Under the pieces are notes generated by a model, which saw nothing but the letters and a program-made list of their open reading frames with translations, had not been told where the DNA came from and searched no databases. From contig CAZGRP010000014.1 of the NCBI GenBank assembly GCA_964527995.1, positions 11,415-75,414 of the forward strand: a DNA stretch of 64,000 nucleotides, written 5' to 3'. A program made the position numbers and the translations under genes. The stretch comes from CAZGRP01 sp964527995 (GTDB taxonomy: Bacteria > Zhuqueibacterota > Zhuqueibacteria > Oceanimicrobiales > CAZGRP01). Shown in pieces: positions 33,484-43,325 of the stretch (positions are counted from its first letter, which is position 1; each line of letters starts with the position of its first letter).

Positions 33484-34355
33484 ATGATCCCACCAACGTT
33501 CGATTATGCCGTGCCCCGGACGCTCTCCGAAGCGGTGAACTTGTTGGGACAGAACCCGGAAGCCAAGATCCTGGCGGGTGGTCAAAGTCTGATTCCGATG
33601 ATGAAGTTCAGGCTGGCCGAACCCGCACTGGTGATCGATCTCAACCGGCTCAACGGTCTGTCTTACATCCGCGAGGAGGGTGACTGGCTGAAGATCGGTG
33701 CTCTCACACGCGAGGCCGATCTGGAGCGTTCCGATGTCATCCGAGAAAAGTACCCGTTGCTTCTCGACACGGCCAGAGTGATCGCCGACCCACAGGTGCG
33801 CAACATGGCGACGGTTGGTGGCAATCTGGCCCACGCCGACCCGGCCAACGACCACCCGGCCACCATGCTTGCCTGCGGCGCGCAGGTGGTTGCCACAGGT
33901 CCGAAGGGCGAGCGCAGCATCCCCATCGCCGACTTTTTCGAGGACGCCTTCACCACCAGCCTGGCCCACGACGAAATCCTCACCGAAATCCGTATTCCCG
34001 CGGCCCGATCCAATAGCGGCGGCGCCTACCTGAAACTCGAACGCAAAGTCGGGGACTTCGCCACCGCTGCTGTCGCCGTGCAGGTTACCCTCGATGCGGA
34101 CGGGAAATGCTCGTATATCGGCATCGGCCTGACCAACGTCGGCCTCACAGCGATCAAGGCCAGCGATGCCGAGGCGGCCCTCCTGGGCAAACAGCCCGAC
34201 GACGGCAACATCCGCCAGGCTGCCCAGTTGGCTTCGCAGGCAGCCCAGCCGATCAGCGATCAGCGCGGCTCGGAGGAATACAAGCGGTCACTGGTCAAGA
34301 CGCTCACCGTCCGCGCTCTGCGGAAAGCTGTCGAACGCGCGAAGGGAGGACAAGC

Positions 34356-34359
<4 letters not shown>
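33484..34359 (+). CDS. coxM: Aerobic carbon monoxide dehydrogenase, medium (FAD) subunit
   Basis: A 291-residue FAD-binding subunit that passes electrons from the iron-sulfur subunit to the quinone pool. The two FAD motifs are AGGQSLIP (31-38) and TVGGNLAHADPAND (110 onward), both as in CoxM. The C-terminal CO-dehydrogenase flavoprotein domain covers about 180-285. ATG at 33484 is preceded by AGGAGG; its stop overlaps the coxS start (ATGA). Order M-S-L is the canonical order of form I clusters. By itself the subunit could belong to another xanthine oxidase family enzyme; the adjacent CoxL settles the call. Confidence 0.93.
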
Positions 34360-34833
<474 letters not shown>

Positions 34834-34841
<8 letters not shown>

Positions 34842-37182
34842 GTTCTGTGGAATGGGCTATTCCTTGAAGCGAAAGGAAGACCCGCGCTTCCTGCGCGGCA
34901 GGGGAAACTATATCGAGGACATCAAATTGCCGGGGATGCTCTGGCTCGACATCGTCCGCAGCCCGTACGCCCATGCGAAGATCAAGAATATCAATGCTGA
35001 AGAGGCTCTCAAGATCCCGGGGGTCTTGTCGGTGATCACCGGCAAAGATCTGGACCAGTACGGCCTGGCGTGGATGCCGACGCTGATGAGCGACAAACAG
35101 ATGGTGTTGCCCATCGACACCGTGAAGTATCAGGCCCAGGAGGTCGCGGCCGTCATCGCCACCGACCGCTACATTGCAGCCGATGGAGTGACCGCGGTCG
35201 AGGTCGACTATGAGCCGCTGCCTGTCGTCACCGACCCGTTCAAGGCCCTCGAACCGGGTGCCCCCAAGGTGCGCGACGACAAAGACAGCAACCACATCTG
35301 GCACTGGGAGGTCGGCGACAAGCAGGGCACTGACGCCCTCTTCCAGCGAGCCGATCTGACCGTGAAGCAGGACCTCTATATCCCACGCATCCACGTCTGT
35401 TCTATCGAGACCTGCGGTTGTCTGGCCAACTGGGATCCGGTCGAGGGCAAGCTCACCCTGTGGATGACGACCCAGGCGCCCCACGCCATCCGCACGGTCG
35501 TGGCTCTGGTCGCCGGCCATCTCGGGCTGGCAGAGCACAAAATCCGCATCATCTCCCCCGACATCGGCGGTGGCTTCGGCGGCAAGGTGCCGGTCTATCC
35601 TGGCTACGTCATCGCGGTGGCCGCTTCGGTGCTCACCGGCAAACCGGTCAAGTGGATCGAGGATCGTTCCGAGAATCTGCAGGCCGATTCCTTCGCCCGT
35701 GACTATCATATCACCGCCGAACTAGCCGCAAAGAAGGACGGCACGGTTCAGGCTTTGCGCATCAAGACCGTCGCCGACCATGGCTACACCGACGCCGCTG
35801 CCAACCCATCCAAGTTCCCGGCCGGCCTCTTTCACATTTGCACCGGCTCCTACGACTTCAAGAATGCCTTCGTCGAGGTCGACGGGGTGTACACCAACAA
35901 GCCGCCGGGTGGCATCGCCTATCGCTGCTCGTTCCGGGTGACCGAGGCTGTCCACACCATCGAACGCATGGTCGACATCCTGGCCCACGAACTGGGCGTC
36001 GATCCGGCCGAGTTTCGCATGAAGAATTTCATCAAGCCCGAACAGTTTCCGTACAAGTCGGCTCTCGGCTGGGAGTACGACAGCGGCGACTACGCCCGCG
36101 CCTTGCGTAAAGCCATGGACATGATCGGCTACGAGGAGTTGCGCAAGGAACAGGCCGAGAAGCGCGCTCGCGGCGAGCTGATGGGCATCGGCATCTCATC
36201 TTTTACGGAGATCGTCGGGGCCGGTCCATCCAAGCAGTTCGACATTCTCGGTCTGAAGATGTTCGACAGCGCTGAGATCCGTGTGCATCCCACCGGCAAG
36301 GTGATGGCGCGTTTCGGCACCAAGTCGCAGGGCCAGGGGCACGAGACCACCTACGCCCAGATCATCGCCGAAGAGCTGGGCATCCCGCCCGAGGACATCC
36401 AGATCGAGGAAGGCGACACCGATACCGCCCCGTACGGCCTGGGCACCTACGCCAGCCGCTCCACACCTGTGGCCGGCGCCGCCACCGCCGTGGCCTCGCG
36501 ACGCATTCGCGACAAGGCCAGGAAGATCGCCGCCCACCTGCTGGAAGCCGCCGAGGAAGACCTGGTGTGGGAGCGCGGCAAGTTCTACGTCAAAGGTTCG
36601 CCGGACAAGGCCAAGACGATTCAGGAGATCGCCTTCGCCGCCTACACCAACCACCCGCCGGGCGTGGAGGCAGGGCTGGAAGCGGTCTCCTACTACGATC
36701 CGCCCAACCTGACCTTCCCCTTCGGCTCGTACATCTGCGTCGTCGACATCGATCGCGGCACGGGCGAGGTGAAGGTGCGCCGCTTTGTAGCCGTGGACGA
36801 CTGCGGCAATCGCATCAACCCAATGATCGTCGAAGGGCAGATTCATGGCGGTCTGACCATGGGCCTGGCACCCGCTCTCTTCGAGCAGATCACCTACGAC
36901 GAGGAGGGCAACATCGAGGGCGGCACGTTCATGGACTACCTGGTGCCGACTGCGGTGGAGACGCCGCGATGGGAGACCGGCGAGACGGTGACGCCGTCGC
37001 CGCATCACCCCATCGGTGCCAAAGGGGTGGGAGAATCGGCAACCGTGGGGGCGCCGGCCGCCATCGTCAACGCCGTTGTCGATGCGATGTGGCACCTGGG
37101 CGTACGCCACATCGATATCCCGATCACCCCACCCAAGGTGTGGGCGATCCTCAAGGAGAAAGGCGCTTTGCTGGAAGAATGA
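34834..37182 (+). CDS. coxL: Aerobic carbon monoxide dehydrogenase, large molybdenum subunit, form I
   Basis: The catalytic subunit, oxidising CO with water to CO2 at a Mo-Cu centre bound to molybdopterin cytosine dinucleotide. The 782 residues are close to the usual 800. The decisive feature is AYRCSFR at residues 362-368, the form I signature, whose C365 would hold the copper; form II and other relatives have AYRGAGR instead. Other landmarks are GGGFGGKVPVYPG for cofactor binding, GQGHETTYAQ and GAKGVGESATVGAP with the catalytic glutamate E734. GGGAGG precedes the ATG. The gene appears intact. The protein is cytoplasmic-side and membrane-associated through the CoxG and quinone link in characterised species. 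Confidence 0.96.
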
Positions 37183-37214
37183 GCCGATTCGGCGCAGCGA
37201 CCAGGCACAAATAG

Positions 37215-38192
37215 ATGTTGAACGATTATCTTCAAAAAGCTGTGCGCTTGCAACAAAGGGGCAAGCCCTTCGTTCTGGCTACCGTGGTTCGCGCTGAGAG
37301 GCCGACTTCGGCCAAGCCGGGCGCCAAGGCGATGATCACCCCGGATGGCGTGCTCACGGGATGGGTCGGCGGTAGCTGCGCCCAGCCAACAATCGTGCGC
37401 GAGGCGCTGCGGGCGTTGCAGGACGGCCGGCCGCGGCTGGTGCGCCTGTGTCCGCCGGAGCGATTGCGGCAGAACCATCGAGAAGGCGTCGTCGAGGTAG
37501 CACTCACGTGTATCAGTGGAGGAACTCTGGAAGTGTACATCGAGCCGCACCTGCCCGAGCCACACCTGGTGGCGATCGGGCATCTGCCTGTCACCGAGGC
37601 GCTGGTGACTCTCGGCAAGGCTTTGGGATACCGCGTCACCGTCATGTGCCTGGAGGGCTCTCCGGCGCGTTTCTCACAGGCAGACCTGGTGCTGGACCGC
37701 ATCGACTTCGGGCAGGTGGATGTCGGCCCGCAGACCTATGTCGTCGTGGCCAGCCACGGCAACTACGACGAAGAAGCGCTCGAGGCGGCCCTGAAAACCG
37801 ATGCTTCCTACATCGCCCTTGTCTCCAGCAGCCGGCGGGCCGAGGCGCTCCTTCATTACCTGCGTGAATCGGGTTACCCGCAGGAGACCCTGGCGCATGT
37901 CAAGTATCCTGCTGGACTCGACTTCGGCGCCGAGACTCCCGAGGAGATCGCGTTGAGCATCCTGGCCGAGATCGTCCAGATCCGGCGCCGGCCGGCGGAT
38001 CTGCTTCACCGGCCGCAGGACGAGTCGCCGCAGGCTGCCGCCGAGGCGATCGATCCCGTATGCGGCATGGCTGTCGACATTGCCACCGCCCGGTATACCT
38101 CCAAGCTCGACGGCGCCACCTTCTACTTCTGCTGTGCCGGTTGCAAGCGCACGTTCGATCAACAGCCGAAAGTTTATCTCGACAAGGAGTAG
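37215..38192 (+). CDS. XdhC/CoxI family maturation protein fused to a C-terminal YHS domain
   Basis: A 325-residue protein. Residues 1 to about 65 form the XdhC_CoxI domain (FVLATVVRAERPTSAKPGAK, GWVGGSCAQPTI), and about 112-255 the Rossmann-like XdhC C-terminal domain (HLVAIGHLPVTEAL, TPEEIALSILAEIV). The last 45 residues (280-322) are a YHS domain: DPVCGMAVD then FYFCCAGCKRTFDQQP, with C283, C306, C307 and C310. XdhC proteins bind and sulfurate the molybdenum cofactor before insertion; YHS domains bind copper or other soft metals in heavy-metal ATPases. A combined role in delivering copper and sulfur to the Mo-Cu site is an attractive inference. Start 33 bp after coxL, weak ribosome binding site; coxG follows after 3 bp. 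Confidence 0.87.
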   Translation: MLNDYLQKAVRLQQRGKPFVLATVVRAERPTSAKPGAKAMITPDGVLTGWVGGSCAQPTIVREALRALQDGRPRLVRLCPPERLRQNHREGVVEVALTCISGGTLEVYIEPHLPEPHLVAIGHLPVTEALVTLGKALGYRVTVMCLEGSPARFSQADLVLDRIDFGQVDVGPQTYVVVASHGNYDEEALEAALKTDASYIALVSSSRRAEALLHYLRESGYPQETLAHVKYPAGLDFGAETPEEIALSILAEIVQIRRRPADLLHRPQDESPQAAAEAIDPVCGMAVDIATARYTSKLDGATFYFCCAGCKRTFDQQPKVYLDKE

Positions 38193-38195
38193 AAG

Positions 38196-38639
38196 ATGCA
38201 TTTCGAAGGAAACGTGACCATCGACGCATCGCGGGAAAAAGTGTGGGAGTTTCTCACCGACCCGAACGGTGTCAGCCAGTGCGTGCCTGGACTCGAGTCG
38301 CTCGAGATTATCGAGCCGAAACAAAAATTCAGGGCCGTGGCCGCCATCGGCCTCGGCAGTGTCAAGGCCAGGTTCAAGACCGACGTCGAATGGGTCGACC
38401 TCGATCCACCCAATGTGGCGAAGATGAAGGCCCACGGTACGGCACCTGGCAGTGTCATGGATACCACAAGCGAAATGGTGCTTTCGGACGGACCCGATGG
38501 GGTTACCGAGCTGAAGTGGTCGGCCGACATCACCATCCGCGGCACGATCGCCAGCCTGGCGGCACGCATGATGGGGAGCGTCACTCAGAAGCTCACCAAC
38601 GCCTTCTTCGAGTGCGTCCGCAAAAAGATCGAAGCATGA
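38196..38639 (+). CDS. coxG: CoxG family protein (SRPBCC fold), CO dehydrogenase membrane recruitment factor
   Basis: A 147-residue protein with the CoxG pattern: MHFEGNVTIDASREKVWEFL at the start, DPNGVSQCVPGLESLE, and a C-terminal helix AARMMGSVTQKLTNAFFECV. CoxG binds menaquinone-type lipids in a hydrophobic cavity and couples the dehydrogenase to the respiratory chain or membrane in studied species. It lacks the long C-terminal disordered tether and membrane helix seen in some CoxG proteins; it ends at the SRPBCC domain. Its stop overlaps the next gene (ATGA). Confidence 0.9.
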   Translation: MHFEGNVTIDASREKVWEFLTDPNGVSQCVPGLESLEIIEPKQKFRAVAAIGLGSVKARFKTDVEWVDLDPPNVAKMKAHGTAPGSVMDTTSEMVLSDGPDGVTELKWSADITIRGTIASLAARMMGSVTQKLTNAFFECVRKKIEA

Positions 38640-39658
38640 AGTTCGGCCCGACATCGCTGGAAAAGGCAGAGGGTAAAATCCTTGGCCACAACATCGCCGG
38701 ACCCGAAGGTCGGCGAGCGCTGCGCAAGGGCAGGCCTTTGACCGCCGACGATATCGACCGTCTGCGCAAGATCGGCCGCACGATGGTGTACGTGGCCGAG
38801 CTGGAACCGGGCGACATCGACGAGGACGCCGCGGCCCGGCGCCTGGCTGAGGCAGCCGCCGGCGACGGTGTGCGGCTGTCCGGATCGCGGACGGGGCGGG
38901 TCAACCTCCTCGCCACAAGAGCCGGCGTGTTTCGGGTCGATGCAGCGCGCCTCACCCGGATCAACGAGTTCGACGGCCTGACCATCGCCACACTGCTCTG
39001 CCATACTGCCGTGCGGCCGCGGCAGACCGTCGCTACGGTAAAGATCATTCCTTTCGCCGTGCCGGAAGCCATCGTCCGCCATGCCGAGACGGTCGCCTCA
39101 GAAGGCGGCGCGCTGGTCCGCGTCGATCCGCTGCCACCGCGAAAGGTGGCCTTGATCTTGTCGGGCTCACCTGCCGTGCACGAAAAAGTGCGGCGCGACT
39201 TCCTGCCGCTGGTGCAGCGTGTCGAAACCCTCGGTTCGCACCTCATCGACACCGAGTATATTTCACTCGAAGACGAGTCCGGCGAGACGGCCCTGGCCGA
39301 CGCGCTGGCGAGGCTGCACCAACAGGGCGTGGACCTCGTGCTGCTGGCTGGGGAGACCGCGATCATGGATGTCCATGATGTCGCTCCGCGGGCCATCGAG
39401 CGCGCCGGCGGCCGAGTCGAACGCCTGGGCTCCCCCGTCGATCCCGGTAACTTGCTCATGCTTGCCTATCTGGGCGACATGCCGATCCTGGGAGCCCCCG
39501 GCTGCGCCCGCAGCCGCAAAACCAACGTCGTCGACTGGGTGTTGCCGCGCCTGCTCGCCGGCGATCATCTGACTCGCAGCGATATCGTCTCTCTTGGCCA
39601 CGGCGGGCTCCTGGAGGATGTGCCCGAACGGCCAATGCCGCGCGAACGGCTGAAGTGA
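38636..39658 (+). CDS. Molybdopterin-binding domain protein (MoeA/MoCF-like)
   Basis: A 340-residue protein. The C-terminal half (from about 165: KVALILSGSPAVHEKVRRDF, DLVLLAGETAIMDVHDVAP, PGNLLMLAYLGDMPILGAPG, CARSRKTNVVDWVLPRLLAG) is a MoCF_biosynth domain that binds molybdopterin. The N-terminal half (GKILGHNIAGPEGRRALRKG, LTADDIDRLRKIG) matches the first MoeA-like domain. It is shorter than MoeA and lacks its full domain set. Proteins of this kind are common in cox and xanthine dehydrogenase clusters and probably handle Moco or its cytidylylated form. ATG at 38636 overlaps the coxG stop. Confidence 0.83.
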   Translation: MKFGPTSLEKAEGKILGHNIAGPEGRRALRKGRPLTADDIDRLRKIGRTMVYVAELEPGDIDEDAAARRLAEAAAGDGVRLSGSRTGRVNLLATRAGVFRVDAARLTRINEFDGLTIATLLCHTAVRPRQTVATVKIIPFAVPEAIVRHAETVASEGGALVRVDPLPPRKVALILSGSPAVHEKVRRDFLPLVQRVETLGSHLIDTEYISLEDESGETALADALARLHQQGVDLVLLAGETAIMDVHDVAPRAIERAGGRVERLGSPVDPGNLLMLAYLGDMPILGAPGCARSRKTNVVDWVLPRLLAGDHLTRSDIVSLGHGGLLEDVPERPMPRERLK

Positions 39659-39743
39659 CCCTGGGTTGATGGTGCGAGGCGAAACGGCATCACGCTCGAA
39701 CTCTGTTGCTGGTACGAGAATCACGCAAACAGGAAGGTATCCT

Positions 39744-40634
39744 TTGGAAATCGAATCGATTGAACAGCTCCAGTCCGCGCTACGCAAACGCCTCTACGTC
39801 GCCGATCATGGTCTGGCGACAACTATCTACCTGGCTCTCAAACTGCAGCGTCCGCTTTTCCTCGAAGGCGGCGCCGGCGTGGGCAAGACCGAGGTCGCCA
39901 AAGTGCTGGCCGAAATGCTGGAAACGGAACTGATCCGGCTGCAGTGCTACGAAGGGCTGGACATCCACCACGCCGTTTACGAATGGAACTACACCCGTCA
40001 GATGCTGCACATCCGCCTGATGGAGGCCCAGGGCGAGCGGCCGTCCGAAGCGCAGCTCTTCGGCCGGGACTTTTTGCTGCGCCGTCCGCTGTTGCAGGCC
40101 ATCGAGAACACGCGCCAGCGGGTGCCGGTTCTCCTCATCGACGAGATTGATCGCAGCGACGAAGAATTCGAAGCCTATCTGCTGGAAATCCTTTCTGATT
40201 TTCAGATCACCATCCCGGAGATCGGCACCATGAGGGCGGAACATCCGCCGGTGGTGGTGATCACCTCCAACCGCACCCGCGAAGTGCACGATGCCCTGAA
40301 GCGCCGTTGTCTTTACTACTGGATCGACTACCCCTCCTTTGACAAGGAGCTCGAAATCGTGCGCGCCAAAGTTCCGCAGGCCCCTGAAAAGCTGGCCCGG
40401 CAGGTCACCGGTTTCATTCAGGAACTGCGCCGAGCTGACCTCTACAAGCTGCCGGGCGTGGCAGAGACTCTTGATTGGACCGCCGCTCTCGTCGCCCTCG
40501 ACCAGAAAGCCCTCGACCCCAGCATAGTCGAAAACACGCTGGGCGTCATCCTCAAGTACCAGGACGACGTGGAGAAGGTGAAGAAAGAGGATATTCGGAA
40601 ATTGATTCAAAAGGTAAGAGAGGAGGCAGTCTAA
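39744..40634 (+). CDS. coxD: MoxR-type AAA+ ATPase, CO dehydrogenase maturation (CoxD)
   Basis: A 296-residue AAA+ chaperone. Walker A is GGAGVGKTE (42-50), Walker B is VLLIDEIDRSDEE, and the sensor motif is VVVITSNRTREVHDALKRR. CoxD is required in Oligotropha-type systems to build the copper-sulfur part of the active site. The TTG start at 39744 is chosen because AGGAAGG lies at 39731-39737 with 6-bp spacing; a longer frame from 39666 has no such site. Pairing with the VWA protein CoxE is the usual MoxR-VWA partnership. Confidence 0.92.
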   Translation: MEIESIEQLQSALRKRLYVADHGLATTIYLALKLQRPLFLEGGAGVGKTEVAKVLAEMLETELIRLQCYEGLDIHHAVYEWNYTRQMLHIRLMEAQGERPSEAQLFGRDFLLRRPLLQAIENTRQRVPVLLIDEIDRSDEEFEAYLLEILSDFQITIPEIGTMRAEHPPVVVITSNRTREVHDALKRRCLYYWIDYPSFDKELEIVRAKVPQAPEKLARQVTGFIQELRRADLYKLPGVAETLDWTAALVALDQKALDPSIVENTLGVILKYQDDVEKVKKEDIRKLIQKVREEAV

Positions 40635-40667
40635 GTCTGAGCCAACGAGCTGGCAAGATGTTGCTTC

Positions 40668-40690
40668 GCAGCGGCCTGGTTGGCCGCTGC
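40668..40690 (+). repeat. Perfect hairpin in the coxD-coxE gap, 9-bp stem
   Basis: GCAGCGGCC and GGCCGCTGC flank TGGTT. No T-run follows, so it more likely affects mRNA stability or processing than termination. Confidence 0.6.
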
Positions 40691-40752
40691 TTCTGCGAGT
40701 CGGCAAGTGACTTCGATGAGAAGTTACCCGTTCGGGGTAGCTCGAGTGAGTG

Positions 40753-41994
40753 ATGATTGTTTCGCGAAATCCGAGTTCGGGCCGGGAAACAAACCCGGCT
40801 AGCAACGCGGCGTCCCTCTCCGGCCAGTTGCTGCACAACCTGCTTCTATTCGGGCGTCTGTTGCGTGGCCTGGGCCTGGACGTCAACCCGGGACGCATGA
40901 TCGACCTGGTCGAGGCTCTCGACTACATCGACCTGCGCCGGCGTTCCGACTTTTACTACGCCGCCCGCAGCCTGCTGGTCCATCGTCACGAGGACATTGT
41001 ACTCTTCGACCAGGCCTTCCAGATGTTCTGGCGCGACCCGGACGGCGCCTGGATGGAGGTCGATTGGAGCGGGCCGGGCTCCCTTCCCAGCCCCAACCGT
41101 CCCGCCCTCATGCCTCCTCCTCTGCGCGCCCCCGATCTGCCGGCTGCGAAAAACAGCGAAGGTGAGTCCGCAGGCGAGGCGCCGCCTGTCGTCGAGGTGA
41201 CCTTCACCTACAGCGCCCGCGAAGTTTTACGCCGCAAGGATTTCGCGGAAGTCACAGGCGAGGAACTCGAGGCAATCCATCGTCTGATGATGGAACTGGT
41301 CTGGCACCTGGGCGAAAGACGCACCCGCCGCAAGCAGCCCGGTTCGGGCGAGTCCCTGGATTTGCGACGCACGATCCGGCGCAATCTCAAGTACGGTGGC
41401 GAGGTGCTGCTCTGGGCCAGCCGAGAGCCCAAATTCAAGCCACGCCCGCTGGTGATCCTCGCCGACATCAGCGGCTCGATGGAACGGTATTCGCGCCTGC
41501 TGCTGCATTTCCTTTACAGTCTGGCCAGAGGTCTCGACCGCCAGGTGGAAGCGTTCGTGTTCAGCACCCGCCTGACGCGCATCACTCGAGAGCTGCGCGG
41601 CCGCGACGTGGAGCGAGCCTTGCGCGATGTTTCTGGCGTGGTCCCCGACTGGTCCGGCGGTACCCGCATCGGCGACGCCCTCAAGCGCTTCAACTTCGAT
41701 TGGGCCCGGCGCGTCCTCGGGCATGGCGCGGTCGTTCTCCTCATCAGCGATGGCTGGGACCGGGGAGACACGGAACTGCTGCGCCGGGAGATGGCGCGCC
41801 TGCAGCGTTGCTGCTATCGACTCATCTGGCTGAATCCTTTGCTCGGCTCGCCGGAGTACGAGCCGCTGACCCGCGGCATGCAGGCGGCGCTGCCCTATGT
41901 CGATGACTTTCTGCCGGTACACAACCTGGCCAGCCTGGAAGAGCTGGCCGAGCGTCTGGCGCAGTTGGATGAGCGCCGCGGGGGGAGGCGGTGA
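40753..41994 (+). CDS. coxE: VWA domain protein, CO dehydrogenase maturation (CoxE)
   Basis: A 413-residue CoxE-like protein. The von Willebrand A domain in the C-terminal half has the MIDAS sequence ILADISGSME (D238), with GGTRIGDALKRF and LISDGWDRGD completing the metal site. The N-terminal part (LLRGLGLDVNPGRMIDLVEAL) is the helical segment typical of CoxE and of other MoxR partners. A proline-rich linker lies around residues 115-145. It works with the CoxD ATPase to mature the Mo-Cu centre. ATG at 40753 is used; GTG directly before it is an alternative. Confidence 0.9.
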   Translation: MIVSRNPSSGRETNPASNAASLSGQLLHNLLLFGRLLRGLGLDVNPGRMIDLVEALDYIDLRRRSDFYYAARSLLVHRHEDIVLFDQAFQMFWRDPDGAWMEVDWSGPGSLPSPNRPALMPPPLRAPDLPAAKNSEGESAGEAPPVVEVTFTYSAREVLRRKDFAEVTGEELEAIHRLMMELVWHLGERRTRRKQPGSGESLDLRRTIRRNLKYGGEVLLWASREPKFKPRPLVILADISGSMERYSRLLLHFLYSLARGLDRQVEAFVFSTRLTRITRELRGRDVERALRDVSGVVPDWSGGTRIGDALKRFNFDWARRVLGHGAVVLLISDGWDRGDTELLRREMARLQRCCYRLIWLNPLLGSPEYEPLTRGMQAALPYVDDFLPVHNLASLEELAERLAQLDERRGGRR

Positions 41995-42205
41995 GGGGAG
42001 ACTCTGCCGCGGGCAACGACGGAGAGCGGAAACCTCCTTGCGCGACCTGTTGACCCTTCGGCCCCGTTCGGTTGCTTCGATGTTGTCCGGTGTTTCCGGT
42101 GTTCTTCCGCGTGCGTCCGTGGCAGTCAAGTTGTCGGGCTATTTCAAATCAAGAGCGAACGTGAGGCCCGTGCACCTGCCGAGGTGAACCGGGCCGGTGG
42201 AGTCG

Positions 42206-43270
42206 ATGCGAGAAATCCTGACTGACATTGAACGCTGGCGGAGAGAGGGCGAGAAGATCGCAGTAGCCACCGTGGTGCAGACCTGGGGCTCGGCGCCGCG
42301 CCGGATCGGGGCCAGGATGGCGCTGACGGCCAGTGGCAAGATCGCCGGCTCGGTCAGCGGCGGCTGCGTCGAAGGCGCCGTGGTAGAGGCCGGGGAAGAT
42401 GTGCTGAAAACCGGGCGTGCGCAGCTGCTCCATTTCGGGGTCACCGATGAAGCGGCGTGGGGGGTCGGTCTGGCCTGTGGCGGCACCATCGAAGTCTTTG
42501 TCCAGCGCCTCGACGAGGACTCCTACGAGGCGTTGCGCCAGGCTGTCAGCGAGGAGCGGCCTGTGGCGGCTGCCGTGGTCGTGCGCGGACCGGCCGGCCT
42601 GGTCGGCCGCGAGATCGTCGTGCCCGAACAAGGCCAGGTCGCCGGAACCTTGGGCGCCGACCTGGACAGGCAGGCGCTGCGTGCAGCCCGCCAGGGCTTG
42701 GCCGAAGGCAGCAGCCGGCGGCTGACCATCGGTCGCGAGCCGGGGGAGGGCCGGGAAGCGGCAGAACCTGTCGAGCTCTTCATCGACGTCCTGCTGCCCC
42801 CGCCCAAGCTGGTCATCGTCGGCGCCGTGCATATCGCCGTCTCTCTCGTGTCGCTTGCCGGAACGGTGGGCTTCCGCACGATCGTCGTCGATCCCCGCAG
42901 GTCCTTTGGCAATCGCGAGCGCTTCCCCCATGCCGACCAGCTCATCCAGGCATGGCCGGATGAGGCGCTAGAGCAGATCGGCCTCACCCGCTCCACGGCG
43001 GTTGCGGCCCTCACTCACGACCCGAAACTGGACGACCCTGCCTTGAGAGTCGCCCTGCAAAGTCCAGCCTTCTATGTCGGGGCTCTCGGCAGTCGAAAGA
43101 CGCAGGAGAAACGGCGGCAGCGGCTGCTTGCCGACGGCCTTACCGAGGAGCAGCTTGCCCGCCTGCATGGCCCCATCGGTCTGGACATCGGTGCCCAGAG
43201 ACCGGAGGAGATCGCTCTGTCCATCATGGCACAGATCGTGGCGGCGCGCAACGATCGCTCCGCAATGTAG
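42206..43270 (+). CDS. coxF: XdhC/CoxF family molybdenum cofactor maturation protein
   Basis: A 354-residue full-length XdhC protein. The N-terminal domain (VATVVQTWGSAPRRIGARMA, GSVSGGCVEGAVVE, FGVTDEAAWGVGLACGGTIEV) carries the conserved Cys residues implicated in cofactor sulfuration, and the C-terminal Rossmann domain shows KLVIVGAVHIAVSLVSLA, VDPRRSFGNRERFPHAD, ALTHDPKLDDPAL and FYVGALGSRKTQEKRR. It is the second XdhC protein of the cluster, longer and more typical than the one at 37215. ATG at 42206 has GGTGGAG 7 bp upstream. The 211-bp gap from coxE shows no gene. Confidence 0.9.
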   Translation: MREILTDIERWRREGEKIAVATVVQTWGSAPRRIGARMALTASGKIAGSVSGGCVEGAVVEAGEDVLKTGRAQLLHFGVTDEAAWGVGLACGGTIEVFVQRLDEDSYEALRQAVSEERPVAAAVVVRGPAGLVGREIVVPEQGQVAGTLGADLDRQALRAARQGLAEGSSRRLTIGREPGEGREAAEPVELFIDVLLPPPKLVIVGAVHIAVSLVSLAGTVGFRTIVVDPRRSFGNRERFPHADQLIQAWPDEALEQIGLTRSTAVAALTHDPKLDDPALRVALQSPAFYVGALGSRKTQEKRRQRLLADGLTEEQLARLHGPIGLDIGAQRPEEIALSIMAQIVAARNDRSAM

Positions 43271-43325
43271 CTCCGGGGACCCGTAAACTGCGAAGATCAT
43301 GGAATCGAAAGGAGAGAGTCGAAAC

